From: Paramyrothecium sp. XJ0827
Taxonomy: Eukaryota; Ascomycota; Sordariomycetes; Hypocreales; Stachybotryaceae
DNA: 64,000 bases
Assembly: GCA_020881915.1 (NCBI GenBank)
Contig: JAJFPB010000002.1
Span: 992,001 to 1,056,000 of the forward strand
Reading direction: 5' to 3'
Positions 1-11,597 of this stretch are shown here, in pieces (the stretch's first letter is position 1; every line of letters begins with the position of its first letter). The position numbers were made by a program, and so were the translations under genes. The notes beneath the pieces were generated by a model that worked only from the letters and a program-made list of their open reading frames with translations, was not told the origin of the DNA and ran no database searches.

Positions 1-1526
1 TCGTCTTGGGTGATGAGGCAGGCATTTATGTTGGGCTGGAAGCATGAAAGACCAGGACTGGTCTTTGATCTGAGTGTTCTTGCAAGAGCCAGCGCCATGG
101 CGGAGACCGAACAAACCGAGGGAGGGAGTGTGGCGGCTACAGAACGCTGTTCCTTATTGAGGTTATTGACAAAAACTGGTCAATAAAGCCCACGATTGGG
201 AGTAGAGAGGGGTCCGTTTGCGAGGCGCTATTCGTTCGAGGGAGCGTCGAGTTCGACAGCGATAGTCACGGCGACGACGCTAGCCCTCCCTTCTCACAGT
301 TAGCAAAGGTAGCCAATATGATGAAAAAGCTTGTGAACCGCGCGGTGATCGAGACAGCGTAGCCCATCGCAGCAGATGGCCCGGGGTGGTGGCATCCTCC
401 GGTGTGGCTGCATGGCGGACTTCCAGGAAAGCGTGATGAAACACGGATCTGCATGGGACTGATGCACGCTTGAACAAACATTCCGGACGTTAATCTGGCC
501 GATCTCGTGAAGCTGAGCCTCTACAGTAGATCCCGAGCGGTGCAGAGCGGTTCGAGGTGGGAGATGGGAGGCGCAGGGTCCCCTTATTGAGGCTCTATTG
601 AGCACCCGATGAGGAAATCGGGGCCACGTCCGGCGGCGCCAGGCTGTGATTTGTAGGCGTGTAAAACAAGGAAAAGGACATTGCGGACAACAAAAGAAAC
701 GAAGAAAGAAAAAAAGCATAATCGCCTCATCCTTGTTCTGTACAGTAAAGCGTGCATGTGAATTTCCGCTGTGTCGCTGAGATGGTGCCGCCTCGCTCAG
801 TTCTCAACCGGTGTGAGAAGCTCATGACAGAGGAGTGGTGCCGGAAGACATGTACATTTGATAGTGCACTGCGCAACTGCCAGTGCTAAGTGTGATCTCG
901 AGGTACCGTGCCTGACCTGTATACATCTTCGACTGTCGAGAGGACTCCTCGATCGGAGGCTTGTTGATCCGCCGCTGCTGGTCTTCTTCCACCGGCCAGC
1001 TGCACGTACCCGTGAGCCACCATTCGCCGCCTGGCAAACGAGACTGGCACGATCGCTTCGAACAATGAATGGACTGCCTCGACATTAGACTCTTTTTCAC
1101 GGTTTCTTTCTGGCCCCATGACAGGCTCGCTTGCTCCTCACCATTAGCATGATGTTCGAGATCTCGACTGGTCTAGTCCTCGCAAAGACCACCCGAAAAC
1201 CACGTCCCGGTTCTTGCTTTGGGGGCGCGGCAAAGTCCGTTTGCAATCAGCACGTTCCTGTTTCTGTTCAGTTCTGTGATGCGGACGAGAATTGTGCCTC
1301 ATCTCTGCTCTGCGTTGCTTTGTTACAGTACTGTACAGCATGTGGTAGAGCTACTCATCTTTCCGAATGGCATTTAGCAGCCATACCTTGCAGCCGCACC
1401 TTCTTGGCTTCTGTGATTTGAAGTGGGATTCTATTGATGCATTGACGGCTCAAACAGGTATCGTCTTCGATTCGACAGGGGCTTCACTACTCTAACTCTC
1501 CCTTTGCATCTCGCTAGTGACTTGGC
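1..1526. other. Intergenic, no gene recognised
   Basis: I see no open frame here with a recognisable domain, signal peptide or splice pattern. The frames present are short and overlap on both strands. The segment lies downstream of the phytase gene and probably holds its 3' end and flanking DNA. Confidence 0.5.
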
Positions 1527-3957
1527 CTACGCCCGTGGGTCCCAATCAGCATCCACCTCGTCCAACAGCTTCAGCTCCTCGAGCGCCTCCGCACCCAGGA
1601 TGCTCTCGAGGTCGACAATCTTGAAGGTAGCCTCGGCGCTCGTTGTTCCGTCCGGCAACTCGTTCGCGTCGTCGTGCGCGACGAGCAAGCCGCGAGAGAA
1701 GCCGCCCAAGGCTGCGCCCACTGCCGCGACGCCGTCCGTGTTCGACACGGCGTCGTGCTGTCCGTCAGCTGACGCCCCGATGGTAAAGGTCATGACGTAG
1801 TCGTGCGGTGCGGCCCTGCGGTAGATGTTGTACGCGCTCACGCCCTGGCACGACACGATGATGAAACCTTTGTCGGGCGTGGCTCCCTGGACGAGCGTGA
1901 CTCCTTCGACGTCACCGTACAGCTTGCCGTCGCCGACCTGGGCGATGAGCTCTCCTTCGTCACTCGCGTCGGGCTCTGCGCCGTACTTCCAAAGCGCAGA
2001 CGGCTCCTCGCCCAGGATCAGCCACCCGTTGTCCTCGTCCGTAACGCAGCCCTCGACCTGGCCGCCGCTTCCGCCCTGGAAGTCTCGCACCAAAGTCGTC
2101 TCCAGCGTGCCGTCGGAGGCCGCCGTCAGCTCGTACTGCAGGTAACGTGCCGACTTCTCGTTGACAAAGAGATACTGCTTGCCGGACTTTCGTGACCGGT
2201 ACACGCAAGACCCGTACACGGTGTAGTCCTCCACCACAGGTTGGATGCCGCCGCGGATATCTGTCAAGGTGCCATTTGCGAGTATCTCGAACAGGCTGTG
2301 TTGTGTTAGCACGATTGTAAAATTTTGATCATGGCTTACAACTTACCAAAGAGTGTCGTCCTCACGGCACGCGGCGAATGCAAGGTCAACCGTACGGTTT
2401 CCAGCTTGGAACTTGTAGATAACGTCGACATTGTTGGGCTCGCCAGCAGAGAACGACTGCACCAGCTTCCCCGAAAGATCAAACACTCCCAATCCAGCCC
2501 CTACCTCAGACTTGATGGTCGTGATGATGCGTGAGTGGTCACGGTCGATGGGCGAAATCCAAATCGCCGGGTCATCACCGTCTAGGCCCCCTGTAGTATC
2601 CGTCTCAGATGACGGTTCAACGACGAGAAAGGCGCATGCAAGTCCACCCCATCCTGCATCACACTTGCAAGCGTTGGGTCCGACGCACTGTCCGTGGCCA
2701 GAACAGTCGTCGGCGCACGTTATCTCTTGGCAACTATCACCGGCAGAGCCGGCGAAGCATTGACATTGGTCTTGCCCGCTGCTCACATTGATGCAGTAGC
2801 CCGTACCAGAGCATTCGCTGCAAATAGGTGACTTCTTTGCGCAAGTCCTCAGGTGGCGGGGGTCATATTCGGTATGAGGGCTGATGCCAAGGTCCTCGAG
2901 AACACCTTCCAAGGACGCGACGACAAAGCCTTTGAAGTCGTCTGCTTCGGCGGCGAATGCAACGACACCGCTAGCATACTTGCCCAGTGCTGCCTGGTAG
3001 ATGCTGAGGCCTTGAATCTCTAGCTCTTCAAGCCCAGCGAGGCTCAGGGTACCAAGCAATTCGAACTCGTGGGTGTAGACAGCAATTGACGACTCGAGGC
3101 CCACGAAAAGGTAGTCCTTCTTGTAGGTGCTGGACACGTAGACGGCCAACCCGGTCACGTCATCGTCCGCCTCACCCAGCGTGACAATTTCCGGCGCGTC
3201 CGTGGACTCAGTCAGGCCAAAGGTGTAGACTTCGCTGTTATCGTCGGTGCTGAGGTAGAGTTGAGCTAGCGAGTCTGAAACGGCGCACCCGGACGCCTCG
3301 AATGGCACCTTAAAGGATTGAATCTGCACATATGGGTCAGGCAGGGAATTGCGAATCATTGGGCCTCAATCGACAAACCTCGACTATTTCCAAGTTTTCC
3401 TCGCCAGACCTCACCAGCAATTGCACGCCTTGCTTCTTGCCAAACAAGTAGATGTACTGATTGCCAGTCCGGCTCTTCCACGAGCAGAGCGCGGACCAAT
3501 CGCCCAGCGCCTTGAACTCGGCGCCCTCGACCTGCTGCAGGCCTGGCAGTTCGTACGCCCGGATGATGGAGTCGGGCTGCGCAATCGTCAGGGCATAGTC
3601 CTTGCCGCTCACGCCGTGCACGGCCGTCGCAAGCTTCGTGCGTCCGACGACGATGCCCGCGGCCTCGGGCAGCGGTGACTCGGCATTGAGGCTAAAGGCG
3701 TGGAAGCCGCCCTGGTCCGGGGTCCCGTCGTTGCCAAGCAGCAGAGGCTCGGCGGTGGAGTAGTAGACGGACGTCCAGTCGGACTCGACGTCGCCGGTGA
3801 CGGCCGTCACGTTGAGCTGTAGCTCCACAGGGGCGGCTCGCAACAGCCAGGGCTGCAGCGACAGCGCAAGGAAAGCGGCGAGACCAGCGGCGATAGCCAT
3901 TGCGTAGCGAATTGACGGCTGCGCGTGGATGTGGTCCGAGACGGTGCTCTCTGGCAT
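1527..3957 (-). CDS. Secreted two-domain beta-propeller phytase with EGF-like insert
   Basis: Predicted extracellular 3-phytase that releases phosphate from phytate. Three exons: 3957-3379, 3323-2347 and 2295-1527; introns of 55 and 51 nt (GTTTGT..CAG and GTAAGT..CAG); 774 aa. A hydrophobic signal segment follows Met20 (3900), so that Met is an alternative start that fits a secreted protein better. Residues about 40-350 form a weakly conserved first propeller. Residues about 354-423 are cysteine-rich with two EGF-like units. Residues about 425-774 form the better conserved phytase propeller, with DGDDPAIW near 441-448 and later EGCVTDEDNG and ALWKY blocks typical of the family. The first domain lacks an obvious DDPAIW calcium/phosphate motif. 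This recalls dual-domain beta-propeller phytases with an incomplete N-terminal domain. The neighbouring phosphate permease supports a phosphate-acquisition role. Confidence 0.88.
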
Positions 3958-5122
3958 CCTGGCCTCGGGCGTCGCGCGATGTGCCGCACGCTGGCTATTT
4001 ATTCTACCAGTTCGCCTTGCGACGGCGCAGACGCTCGGTCAATCCCCTGCGTCTTCCCGCAGGCAGGCCCTACATGCATCAATCGGCAGACCCAACCCCG
4101 AGGTGGCATGCGGACATGTGAGCGCGTTGCCGAAGTAGCCGTGTCTCCTGCTCGAAGCTCGACCGAGCTGTGCAGCGTGAAGAGCAACCCCTCGTGCGGC
4201 GAAGAGGCCGTGCCATTCGCTAGCTGGATGACGCTTATTGGGTGTCTTACCGGGGTGGCCTGTTGGGAGCATCCATGAGCTGGGTCTGGACTCTTGTTTG
4301 GTCCCTGAGCTCCGAGTGCCACGTCTTGATTGCCATCGGTTGCAACCCTTCTCTTACTTATTATCTTGCCATGCCCTCATCCATGCATGTCAATTGATTT
4401 CTTTAATATTGTTTGGGAAGGTGTCGAGGCATACTTGGGCGTTTCCCCATCTCCCCAGCGCTAGTGCTAATGTTCCTGGACATTCAGCTTCAGGCGAATT
4501 TTGCGTCCATACACAGGATGCAATCTACATAATCCTGCCGCATCCACTTGAAGGACCATTCAATGGTCGTTCAATCAGAACGAATGCGACTCGTCAGGAT
4601 GTGCCACAGTCCTGTGTTGCATGCATTGACGCTCGAGATTCGTGGTAGTGCCCATTTCCATGTAAGTACAAAAAAACGAAAGATCAACAAACGAAGAGAC
4701 AGGCCAGCTCGCTGAAATTTGCCGGATTCAACAATGAAGCGCGTTAGGTAGAGAATCATGCGACCAAGCTCTGCGCCGTGATCACAACCGAGTTCAACTC
4801 TTGGTCGCATTCTCAGCACGAGACAAGCACCTGGGAGCCGCCACAGAGTTCGGCATGACGAAAACCTCCCACCACCCTGGTCTTCGACCCGAGAACAATA
4901 TTCTGTACAACGCTGTGCGGGGAACATGTCACAAACTGAGAACAGGTGTCGCTTCTGGACACTGGCTTCATTGGAAAAATTGTTCATCATTTAAATCGCT
5001 GTCTATCATGATACAAAGACGGTAAAAGAAAAGTCGTGTTCTATACCAAAGCCAATTGGTGTCCAGGCCTTAGAGGGAACTTGCAAGACAGGTTCGTACC
5101 ACCTGCGAGCACTCATTACTTC
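3958..5122. other. Intergenic between phytase and phosphate permease
   Basis: It holds the phytase promoter on the left and the permease 3' flank on the right. The short frames seen match nothing I recognise. I found no CACGTG or CACGTT phosphate-response box in the part nearest the phytase start. Confidence 0.5.
3995..4003 (-). promoter_or_regulatory. TATA-like box of the phytase gene
   Basis: On the minus strand AATAAATAG lies about 40 nt before the first ATG. If used, the transcript would start close to 3970. The match is a common AT-rich word, so this is tentative. Confidence 0.3.
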
Positions 5123-6835
5123 TTAGCCCTGACCGAACTGAGGGGTGTTCAGAGCCATGACTGTCAACAGGCCGGCAATCAGACCAGCGGAAGGGAGCGT
5201 CAAGACCCAGCCGCCAAAGATCCACGCCAATTGACGCCAGTTGGTGGCAGCAAAGTCCAAGTTCATCAAAGACACACCAATGACGGCTCCGGTCAGGCAC
5301 TGCGTAGTGCTGACAGGCAGACCGAGACGACTGGCGAGCAGGACTGTGATGGCGGCACCAAGCTCCATGGAGAAGCCCCTTGTCGGACTCACTTGCGTGA
5401 GCTTGTTGCCGAGAGACCGGATGATGTGGTAACCCATGAACCAGAAACCGAGACCCAGGAGAAGACCGGCAGCAACCAGAATCCAGATGGGGGTATCGGA
5501 GTCCTCGTCAACGTAACCGGTTCGCCAGGTCTGATACGCAGCCACCCAGGGACCAACCGCGTTGGCGACGTCGTTCGAACCGTGAGCAATGGACATCATC
5601 ATAGCGCTGGCGATTTGAGCGTAGGTCCAGAGATGCTCCACCCGGTTGTCGTACTTCTTGGCGCGTGCGTGGACATCCGCGAGATGCGCCGACGAATGAG
5701 TGACGCAGTCACGGGTGACACCTTGGAGGAGGAAGTATTTGATCATGCTCCAGATACGGCTGGGGCTGTACACAGGAAGATGAGCCGTTGGCGCCAAGAA
5801 GCGTTCCTCCGGCTCCATCTTACGCTTGACGCGGCGGGTGGGGCCGCCGGCAGTGACTCCATCTGCGGAAGCATCGGCCTGGACGGAGCTACTCGAACCC
5901 TCGGCGGGGATACTCTTCTCCACGTCCGCTCTATCAGACTCGGATGGCTCGTGGGCAGTCACGTAGTAATCTGTGACAAACTCGTCACCCTTGCCGGGGA
6001 AGAAGAGGGGTGGGTTCTCCCTCAGGAGCAGCGGGCCGAGGATGATATGCCACGGACGGACACGGGCATCTTGTTGGATAAGACGGCGCTTGAAGTATGG
6101 AATGAAGAAGATGTAGGCGAAAGCCAAGACTCCGAAGAAGACGCCGAGGAGGATGCCGCACGCCTTACCGGCTCCCAGCTCCTCCAAGCTTGGTGTATTC
6201 GGCGCCTCGATGGTGATGAAAAGAGCCAGGACCGCTCCGGTGAAGGCCAAGTAGAACGGAATAGCCCTCATGGCCTTCTCGAATGGGTTCTCTCTCTCGA
6301 GGATGAAGAACTTGAGCGAGCCAAAGAGAATGGCGGCCATGGCAGCGGCAATGAGAGGCGCAATGGCCCATGAGGCGGCGACTTGGGAAACGGAACCCTT
6401 GGACCAAGCCCAGGAGACCTTGGCTTGGGCCGCGATACCGGCGCCGACGAGAGCGCCGACGACAGTCTGCGTGGTGGAGACCGGGAAGCCTTTTTGGGTG
6501 GCAAACAGTAGCCAGAAGGCACTGCCAAACTCGACGCAGCCCATGACGAGAATCAGGACGGCAGGGTCATCCGTGAAATGAGAGGAGTCGATAATGTTGT
6601 TCTTGATGGTTCCGGTCACGCGGGCGCCGAGCGCCACGGCACCGACGAACTCGGTGATGACGGAGAGCACACCGACTTGCGGCATGGTCAGGGCCTGGGC
6701 GGCCACGGACGTGGCATACGAGTTTGCGACATCATTGGCACCGTTACCAAAGGAACTGCCGCAAAAGGCGATGGTGATGAGGGCGATGATCCAATCGTAC
6801 TGCGGAAACGCAACCATGATTGCTGGCCGTGACAC
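5123..6835 (-). CDS. PHO89: Na+/phosphate symporter, PHO89 / PHO-4 (PiT) family
   Basis: High-affinity phosphate permease of the plasma membrane, in the PiT family that couples phosphate uptake to Na+. Single exon, 570 aa, the family's usual length. The two diagnostic inverted repeats are present: GANDVANS near residues 32-39 and GSNDVANAVGP near residue 418. Hydrophobic segments cluster in the N- and C-terminal thirds around a hydrophilic central loop (about residues 280-390) rich in Ser, Ala and charged residues. Met7 (6817) is the alternative start and matches the usual N-terminus of fungal homologues better. The gene is co-oriented with the phytase gene about 1.2 kb downstream, so one supplies extracellular phosphate and the other imports it. 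A long open frame on the opposite strand is a shadow of this gene. Confidence 0.95.
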   Translation of the reverse strand: MSRPAIMVAFPQYDWIIALITIAFCGSSFGNGANDVANSYATSVAAQALTMPQVGVLSVITEFVGAVALGARVTGTIKNNIIDSSHFTDDPAVLILVMGCVEFGSAFWLLFATQKGFPVSTTQTVVGALVGAGIAAQAKVSWAWSKGSVSQVAASWAIAPLIAAAMAAILFGSLKFFILERENPFEKAMRAIPFYLAFTGAVLALFITIEAPNTPSLEELGAGKACGILLGVFFGVLAFAYIFFIPYFKRRLIQQDARVRPWHIILGPLLLRENPPLFFPGKGDEFVTDYYVTAHEPSESDRADVEKSIPAEGSSSSVQADASADGVTAGGPTRRVKRKMEPEERFLAPTAHLPVYSPSRIWSMIKYFLLQGVTRDCVTHSSAHLADVHARAKKYDNRVEHLWTYAQIASAMMMSIAHGSNDVANAVGPWVAAYQTWRTGYVDEDSDTPIWILVAAGLLLGLGFWFMGYHIIRSLGNKLTQVSPTRGFSMELGAAITVLLASRLGLPVSTTQCLTGAVIGVSLMNLDFAATNWRQLAWIFGGWVLTLPSAGLIAGLLTVMALNTPQFGQG

Positions 6836-7092
6836 TGTGTCAGGATCAGGGCGATGAAAGGGATCCGGACAACGAAGTGCACGAGGAACACGGAGACGAG
6901 GGGGCGAGCGAAAACTGCTTTATGCTTCATGGCAAGCTTACCTTTCATGCGGTCCCCAATCTTATCCAGCCGGCCATAGCTCACATGGATGGATCATGAC
7001 TCCGGCGGCCAGAACCCAGAATGATGCGGCCTCGGTGAGGCTGGAGGGCAGGAGATGGCCGGCGAGGAGCCACAGGGAGCACAGGATTCAAG

Positions 7093-7098
7093 CACGTT
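7093..7098 (+). promoter_or_regulatory. Candidate Pho4/NUC-1-type box (CACGTT)
   Basis: GCACGTTTTC occurs about 260 nt upstream of the permease start. The core CACGTT with a T-rich flank resembles the lower-affinity phosphate-response element known from yeast PHO5. NUC-1 is the Neurospora counterpart of Pho4. A six-base core is expected by chance every few kb, so this is only a candidate. Confidence 0.3.
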
Positions 7099-7918
7099 TT
7101 CAGCAAACGAATCTGTTTGGTCTGTCGACGCCAGAAGAGTTTTCTGGGAAACCCGCTTTCCATGCAGATTTTTCGAGCCAAAAGCTGCAGAGATGGGCGC
7201 TCCCCATCAGCCAAGACGAAAGGGATGGAACGGGTGACGTAAAAGAACCAATGGCGCCGGCGTCCACGCTTCGCAGCGGGTTTTTCTTCCCCATTTTTCA
7301 GGCGATTTACGAGCGACGAGGGGAGATGCCAAGCCGTCCCAACGCCCGGCTCGACCGCTGGTTGGTCGACGGGGGCGTCCGCCCTGGCCTCGGTCCGCTC
7401 GGGAACGCATCTCACCAGAATCTACCTTACCCACGCGCAATTTACCCTACCCACAGCCGCGAGTTCTGTGGCGAGCATTGCCTGCGCAAGCACTCGACTA
7501 GCTCGGACTCTAGAAAACGCCAAGGGAATAAGCATATAACCAAAACCACCAACCTTATCTGGGATAGTTCCACAGTCTGCTTTTGCCTCCATCGCACTGA
7601 GTTTTGCCTGTGGGTACGAGTCACGTCGTGGCCGGTCCTTTCGCGGTCACGCGAGCAGTTGCCCTTTCTAGCACGCCTGTGGGGGAAAAATCGCATGGTC
7701 CCCTGAGTGAGGGGCTGCAGGGGTTCAGGACGTCAATTACTTGGCGGCAGATGAGGCCGGAATCACAATGCCGGGGGTGACAGCTGAGTCGCCAGAGAGG
7801 CACCCATCTGTACCAAACCGAACTAGGTAGGCGGGTGGAAAAGCGAGATCCCGGAACTTCCAACCTCCGGCGTACTTCCGGAACGTACGATTGTCATTTT
7901 TAAGATTAAAAAGAAGTC

Positions 7919-7936
7919 TAAAATAAAATAAAATAA
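7919..7936. repeat. Short (TAAAA)n tract
   Basis: About three and a half copies of a TAAAA unit in an AT-rich stretch. Confidence 0.6.
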
Positions 7937-10391
7937 TCCCAATAGATTTAAGAGGAAACTCTCCTCAAGCAATCTGTTCTTCTTAGTGCTCCGTCTCGAT
8001 GATTTTTGGGGCGATAGTCAGGACAATACTTTGCGGGTAAGCGGTTCGCACAAGAAGCGAGACTGCACCTGTGCGTGCGATCTTCGTGTTTCTCATGCTC
8101 ACCGATTCGCGGGGTTATTCTCCTCTGTGGTCTCGCTTATCACGTTACCCACTTGTTAATCTTTTCTTCGTGACACCACGTTCGACTTTTGTGAACGTAA
8201 TCGGGGTTAGAAGCTGTTCTGATGCTGCCATCCTCGCTTTGCCGGAGCCTACTGAGAGCACAGGCGAGACGTAAGGACGACGGCTGTCCCAGGTAATTCA
8301 CCAAATTGAAGCATCGATCAGCGCGAGCATGAGCCGGGTAGCCTTGCACCTCGATACGCTTATTGAGAATGTGAAGTAGAAATGGCGTCTGCCATTGCAC
8401 CTCAGCTTGCGCAGCCCCTCCGCCCCCACCTACCCTGCAGTCCAACAGTGGTGCTTATGGTATATTGGCATGTCAGTCACACTCTCGGACGTCTCCCGAG
8501 TTCCTCCAAGACAGCATATGGCGAGGCAAGTGTTTCAGACAATCGACCTTGCTTTCTGCCCTAACCCCGAGGAGGGCTGTCGACGACGAATAAGGACCAA
8601 TAGATTGGACTGGTTCGTATTCACGAGTGACACGAGCTCACTCAATGGTAAGACATGGCTTCACGACAGCATAGTAAGTCTAAGACCTGCATTCCGATCG
8701 TCGAATCCGACCAAAAACGCTGTTTAAATGGAGCGCCCTCGTGCATTTTGATATCTCTGTACTACCCATCGATGCAAGTGATCCCATAACTCGGAACTTC
8801 TCGATTTCACCTCCTTGTTACTTTCGTGTTATTTATCCGCCGGAAGCCGTTGTCCTAAAAAGCACTATGAGGCTCAATCAGATAAAAGTACTACCATTCG
8901 CAATCGGTCTTGCACCAATTGCTATAGCAGCTACTGAACGCATAGACTTCAGACTACCCAGCCTAGCATAGATTATCAGAAGATAGCAGACAATGGCACT
9001 TTCTTCGCTTGAACAAGGTACACCAGACCTCCAAGCCAGGCCCGCTGGATCAGATCCCGGTTAAGGGCTTGGCCACGAGCGAATTGTCAACCAGATCAAG
9101 GACTTTTCCGACACGTATACAGCGCGGACTAGCCGGCCACCCATCGTTCACACCAATGCAAAATAGTGGCAACAGTGCACGGGTAATTATCCTGGATTTG
9201 GTGCTGAAACCCCATTTGTAGATTGACCGCTATGCCTCGTCCTTGTGCCCACTTCCTGCCGGCTGGGGTCTTATACCTCCTGGCAGTATGCCGACTATGG
9301 GCCTAAGCCCGGGCACCAAGACTGTTTCGGTGGTGGCGAGAGCGACCTCAAAAGGTTGTCAGTGGTGACTAGGGAAATACAGCGAACCAAGCAGGTGGTG
9401 TGGGGCGCAAAACTGAGTTAGTTGGGAGAGGTTCTCAGAATGCGCGGCTAGACAAATGACTGATTCCTTATATTGTTAGCAATTCGAGCTCCACGAATTG
9501 AAGAAATGACGGTGGGCTAGATGTGGGGAGATCGTGATCCTGTCCAGTCAATTCGCTCCTCGGTTCCTAACCCGTGATTTTCCCATCTTAATGATAACCC
9601 AGCCAATGAGCTGAATACAGATGCCCAGACTTCACTGCATTAATTGTTTTCAATTCATTTGGCTTCTTAATGATTGTCAGTGACATCTTGTCTTATCTCA
9701 CACAACTTGTCCTCTTATCGGCAATGGCTGGGAACAAATGCCATGAAGAAGCCCAGGACAATAGAATGACTGAAAGTAGCGCAATCCAGTACTTTACAGT
9801 ACAGTATTCTTACGACTGAACATCTTCATTCGGATAGGGTACTGTACTGTCCAACTTGAACTTGATTAGCGCTTGCCCTCCGCTCTGTAGCACCTCGTAC
9901 TGCACGTAAGCGCATCGATTTCCACTTCCCAAGTGAAGTATTTTGTTCTCATTTTGAGAGGAAGTGTTCAGTCGTTTTGCTGCCTTTTCAAGTCTTGTAA
10001 TCAAATTTGTTCAGTTTAGAGGGCTTTCTGGCCTCTGTCCTCCATCTCAACGGCTTCTTCGATGTCTGGTGAATCACAGTAAGCTGCTTTGTTCTAGAAC
10101 AGGGCGATTCAAGCAGCCAAATGAAGAGGAGCACAACGCAATGTCTCCCGAACAAAGGTTGTGAAACATTGGCGTGAGTGCTGGAATTAGGTGAAATGCT
10201 CCGATTCCGCTACCTCTATAAAAAAAGAGAATATGGGCTGCCATGATCGTTTCCAGGTCTTCTTGTCAAACCAAATCAAATCCTGAAGAGCTTCCAACAC
10301 CTCCCAAGAAAGTCCATACAGCTTGATCCTCACGAAGACAATTTGCTGAACACAAATCCCTCAAAGAAAAAAAATCGCAAAGACAGTCACC

Positions 10392-11597
10392 ATGTCCGCA
10401 GCACAGCAAGACGAGGTTATCTTCGGATGGGAGATGGAGTTTTACGTAGAGGATTCCCGCACTGAGGATCCTTTCTACGAGCGCAGCGCAAAGAACCGTG
10501 TGGCCTTGGCATCCAGCCTAGCTAAACGCACCAACCTGCCCATTGCTAGCCAGTGCACACACAATGGCGAAGCTCTGACTTGCGTAGTTTGTAAGGATGC
10601 TCCCCCTGGCCTCGTCTTCAAAGGCGGACGCGTCTTTTTCCCCCTCACTCGTCTCGACAGCACTGACTTTCTTGAAAAATATCATTACTTTTTTGTGCAG
10701 CAGGAGAGCTTGATAGACCTCACCTATGACGTTGAAACGCAGCGAACAGGCACCGAAATCAGCACGCCAATTTTTCAGCAAAGTGAGCTGGCCGCTGGGC
10801 TCCCCCAGCTTTCCCAGCTACTTGATGCCATGGGCCAATTCGAGAACCGGATCATCGCCACTGATGCCTGTGGCCTTCACATCCACGTCGGCCTGCGAAA
10901 CGGCCTGACGCTTCTCTTTTCCAAGAAGCTGGTCACGATTGCCATGCTCTTGGAGCAAGGCTTACTCCGAGCACTGCTACCCAGGTCGCGCCGAGACAGC
11001 AAATGGTCCAGCCCCATTACGAAAGACTCGCACCTGGCCAAGCGTGGGATGAGCCCGCATCGGATTCTTGACGCGCTGAAGCAGCCGAACTCGAGCATGG
11101 CCGTCCATGTCACGTTCACGTCCAGGGACATCCGACCCGCTGCGTGGAATGGTTCCGACCCAGGAAAATTCTACGACACGATCAGGTTATTCTGGCAGGC
11201 TGACTGTCTAGAGAGCCTGCACGCCTTTCTTTCTAGAAACGCAATTGGGAAGCTGGGCCTTGCGTTGTGTCTTCGCCAACATAACCCTGCCACAGATTTC
11301 GAAGGAAGCCCATCCACGTTCGAAATTCGCTACCCGCAGATGAGCTTCCACCTACCATTCATCAGGAACTGGGCGGGTATCGGTTGCCGCGTCGCCGAGA
11401 TCGCCCAGCTTGATCCACCCGCGTTCCGGCGCAAGGCAAGAGACATACTCAATGTCTTGAACACCCAGTCCGGTCCTCAGTTACGCGAGGGCTTGCTGGC
11501 CGCGATAGGCCTCGAGGCTCAGATTCCGGAGTGGCGGTTGCAGTTTGCGCGCTATGATCAAGGTAAAGACATGCTTGCAAGCCCTGCTACTGAGTAG
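10392..11597 (+). CDS. Amidoligase-like enzyme (Amidoligase_2, COOH-NH2 ligase fold)
   Basis: Predicted ATP-dependent amide-bond-forming enzyme of the glutamine-synthetase-like COOH-NH2 ligase superfamily; the substrate is unknown. Single exon, 401 aa, starting in a good ATG context (CACCATG). The N-terminus has the family signature GWEMEF (residues 12-17, the GxExE metal/ATP motif). TDACGLHIHVG (residues 157-167) gives the conserved GxHxH block. The C-terminal third has FEIRYPQ (near 315-321), an acidic/basic pair typical of the active site. There is no signal peptide or membrane segment, so it is probably cytosolic. In bacteria such enzymes sit with peptide-ligation or cell-wall genes. Here there is no partner gene within 2 kb, so the context gives no substrate clue. 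Confidence 0.82.
   Translation: MSAAQQDEVIFGWEMEFYVEDSRTEDPFYERSAKNRVALASSLAKRTNLPIASQCTHNGEALTCVVCKDAPPGLVFKGGRVFFPLTRLDSTDFLEKYHYFFVQQESLIDLTYDVETQRTGTEISTPIFQQSELAAGLPQLSQLLDAMGQFENRIIATDACGLHIHVGLRNGLTLLFSKKLVTIAMLLEQGLLRALLPRSRRDSKWSSPITKDSHLAKRGMSPHRILDALKQPNSSMAVHVTFTSRDIRPAAWNGSDPGKFYDTIRLFWQADCLESLHAFLSRNAIGKLGLALCLRQHNPATDFEGSPSTFEIRYPQMSFHLPFIRNWAGIGCRVAEIAQLDPPAFRRKARDILNVLNTQSGPQLREGLLAAIGLEAQIPEWRLQFARYDQGKDMLASPATE

Larger units (their letters stand above)
6836..10391. other. 3.5-kb intergenic region
   Basis: The left 600 nt should carry the phosphate permease promoter and leader. The rest shows only short frames without domains. One of them (from 8867) begins with a signal-peptide-like hydrophobic stretch but stops after about 34 codons. 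Another (minus strand, 9810-10004) could be a stray exon, but I cannot join it to anything. Around 7895-7945 and 9590-9740 the sequence is AT-rich. I see no transposon ends. Confidence 0.45.

Noticed and set aside
5036..6373. 445-aa plus-strand open frame
   Set aside because: Antisense to the phosphate permease, with GC-driven composition and no domain.
6996..7706. 236-aa plus-strand frame
   Set aside because: Lies in the permease promoter/leader and has no domain; spurious.
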